A stretch of 64,000 nt of DNA, from the NCBI GenBank assembly GCA_902774035.1, contig CACYHA010000004.1, forward strand, positions 17,104 to 81,103, read 5' to 3'. The position numbers and the translations under genes are program-made. The notes below the pieces were generated by a model, which searched no databases, had not been told where the DNA came from, and worked only from the letters and a program-made list of their open reading frames with translations. This stretch comes from Oscillospiraceae bacterium. Lineage in GTDB: Bacteria; Bacillota; Clostridia; Oscillospirales; Acutalibacteraceae. Of this stretch, positions 63,870-64,000 are shown piece by piece (within the stretch, counting starts at the first letter, position 1; every line of letters begins with the position of its first letter).

Positions 63870-64000
63870 ATCGGGCCGCCGAACGCGGCTGCCCCTGCGC
63901 GCAGCTTCGCTGCGCGGGAAGGCGGCGGCGGGCGCCGCGTGCCGCAGGCACGCGGCATTGCGGTGCGCGTATACGCGCCGCAGCCGCGCAGCGAACGCTG
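63870..64000. repeat. Structured GC-rich intergenic repeat, copy 3, cut by the window edge
   Basis: The terminal spacer after metK holds the same kinds of parts. There is a 7-bp hairpin GCGCAGC-TTC-GCTGCGC, then GGCGGCGGCGGGC like the outer arm of copy 2, then a hairpin CCGCGTGCC-GCA-GGCACGCGG with the same GCA loop. Further short palindromes (CGCGTATACGCG) run to the edge. No gene is visible. Confidence 0.6.

Overview
The window is a GC-rich chromosomal segment from a spore-forming, low-complexity-envelope member of the Clostridia, most like Oscillospiraceae/Ruminococcaceae gut bacteria. The support is the gene order yicC-remA-gmk-rpoZ-priA-def-fmt-rsmB-rlmN-prpC-prkC-rsgA-spoVM, the sporulation and germination genes (spoVM, ytfJ/gerW, sleB), a phenylalanine T-box, SAM-I and FMN riboswitches, sigma-A type promoters and AGGAGG-like ribosome binding sites. 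This is inferred from content; no 16S gene is present. I see no phage, insertion sequence, integrase or CRISPR array.

Layout. 1-6.0 kb: a partial (alpha/alpha)-barrel glycosidase-like gene, luxS, a secreted phosphoesterase, an MFS transporter, and a redox-sensing MarR/OhrR-like regulator next to a glutathione peroxidase. 6.2-12.1 kb: a 1007-residue secreted repeat protein downstream of two decayed membrane histidine-kinase genes. The promoter of the secreted protein and the promoter of the kinase pair carry the same 12-bp dyad, one base upstream of the -35 box. 12.3-17.3 kb: a tight eight-gene operon behind a strong promoter overlapped by two back-to-back 14-bp palindromes. It encodes two related four-helix membrane proteins, an ATC-hydrolase-family protein, an HMA metal-binding protein and four different SAM methyltransferases. 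This is the best candidate for an undescribed system.

17.5-20.1 kb: tRNA-Ser(CGA), a secreted permuted-papain-like protein and a secreted LCAT-like hydrolase. 20.1-45.5 kb: a long leftward housekeeping block (translation, DNA restart, chromosome segregation, Ser/Thr signalling, sporulation, two M42 peptidases), including two very small genes next to rsgA, one of them spoVM. 45.7-50.2 kb: a DUF2974 hydrolase, a second secreted phosphoesterase and a secreted ceramidase-like enzyme.

50.3-64 kb: pheST under a T-box, a secreted esterase, dusB, polA, sleB, a putative 27-residue membrane peptide gene, pduL, a family-4 uracil-DNA glycosylase, ribU under an FMN riboswitch and metK under a SAM-I riboswitch. 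Three intergenic spacers in this part hold copies of a GC-rich repeat that keeps the same nested-hairpin architecture while its stem sequences change.

The organism appears to put many lipid- and phosphoester-directed hydrolases at its surface (LCAT-like, ceramidase-like, two phosphoesterases, an esterase). It couples methionine/SAM metabolism (metK with S-box, luxS) to a large set of SAM-dependent enzymes.
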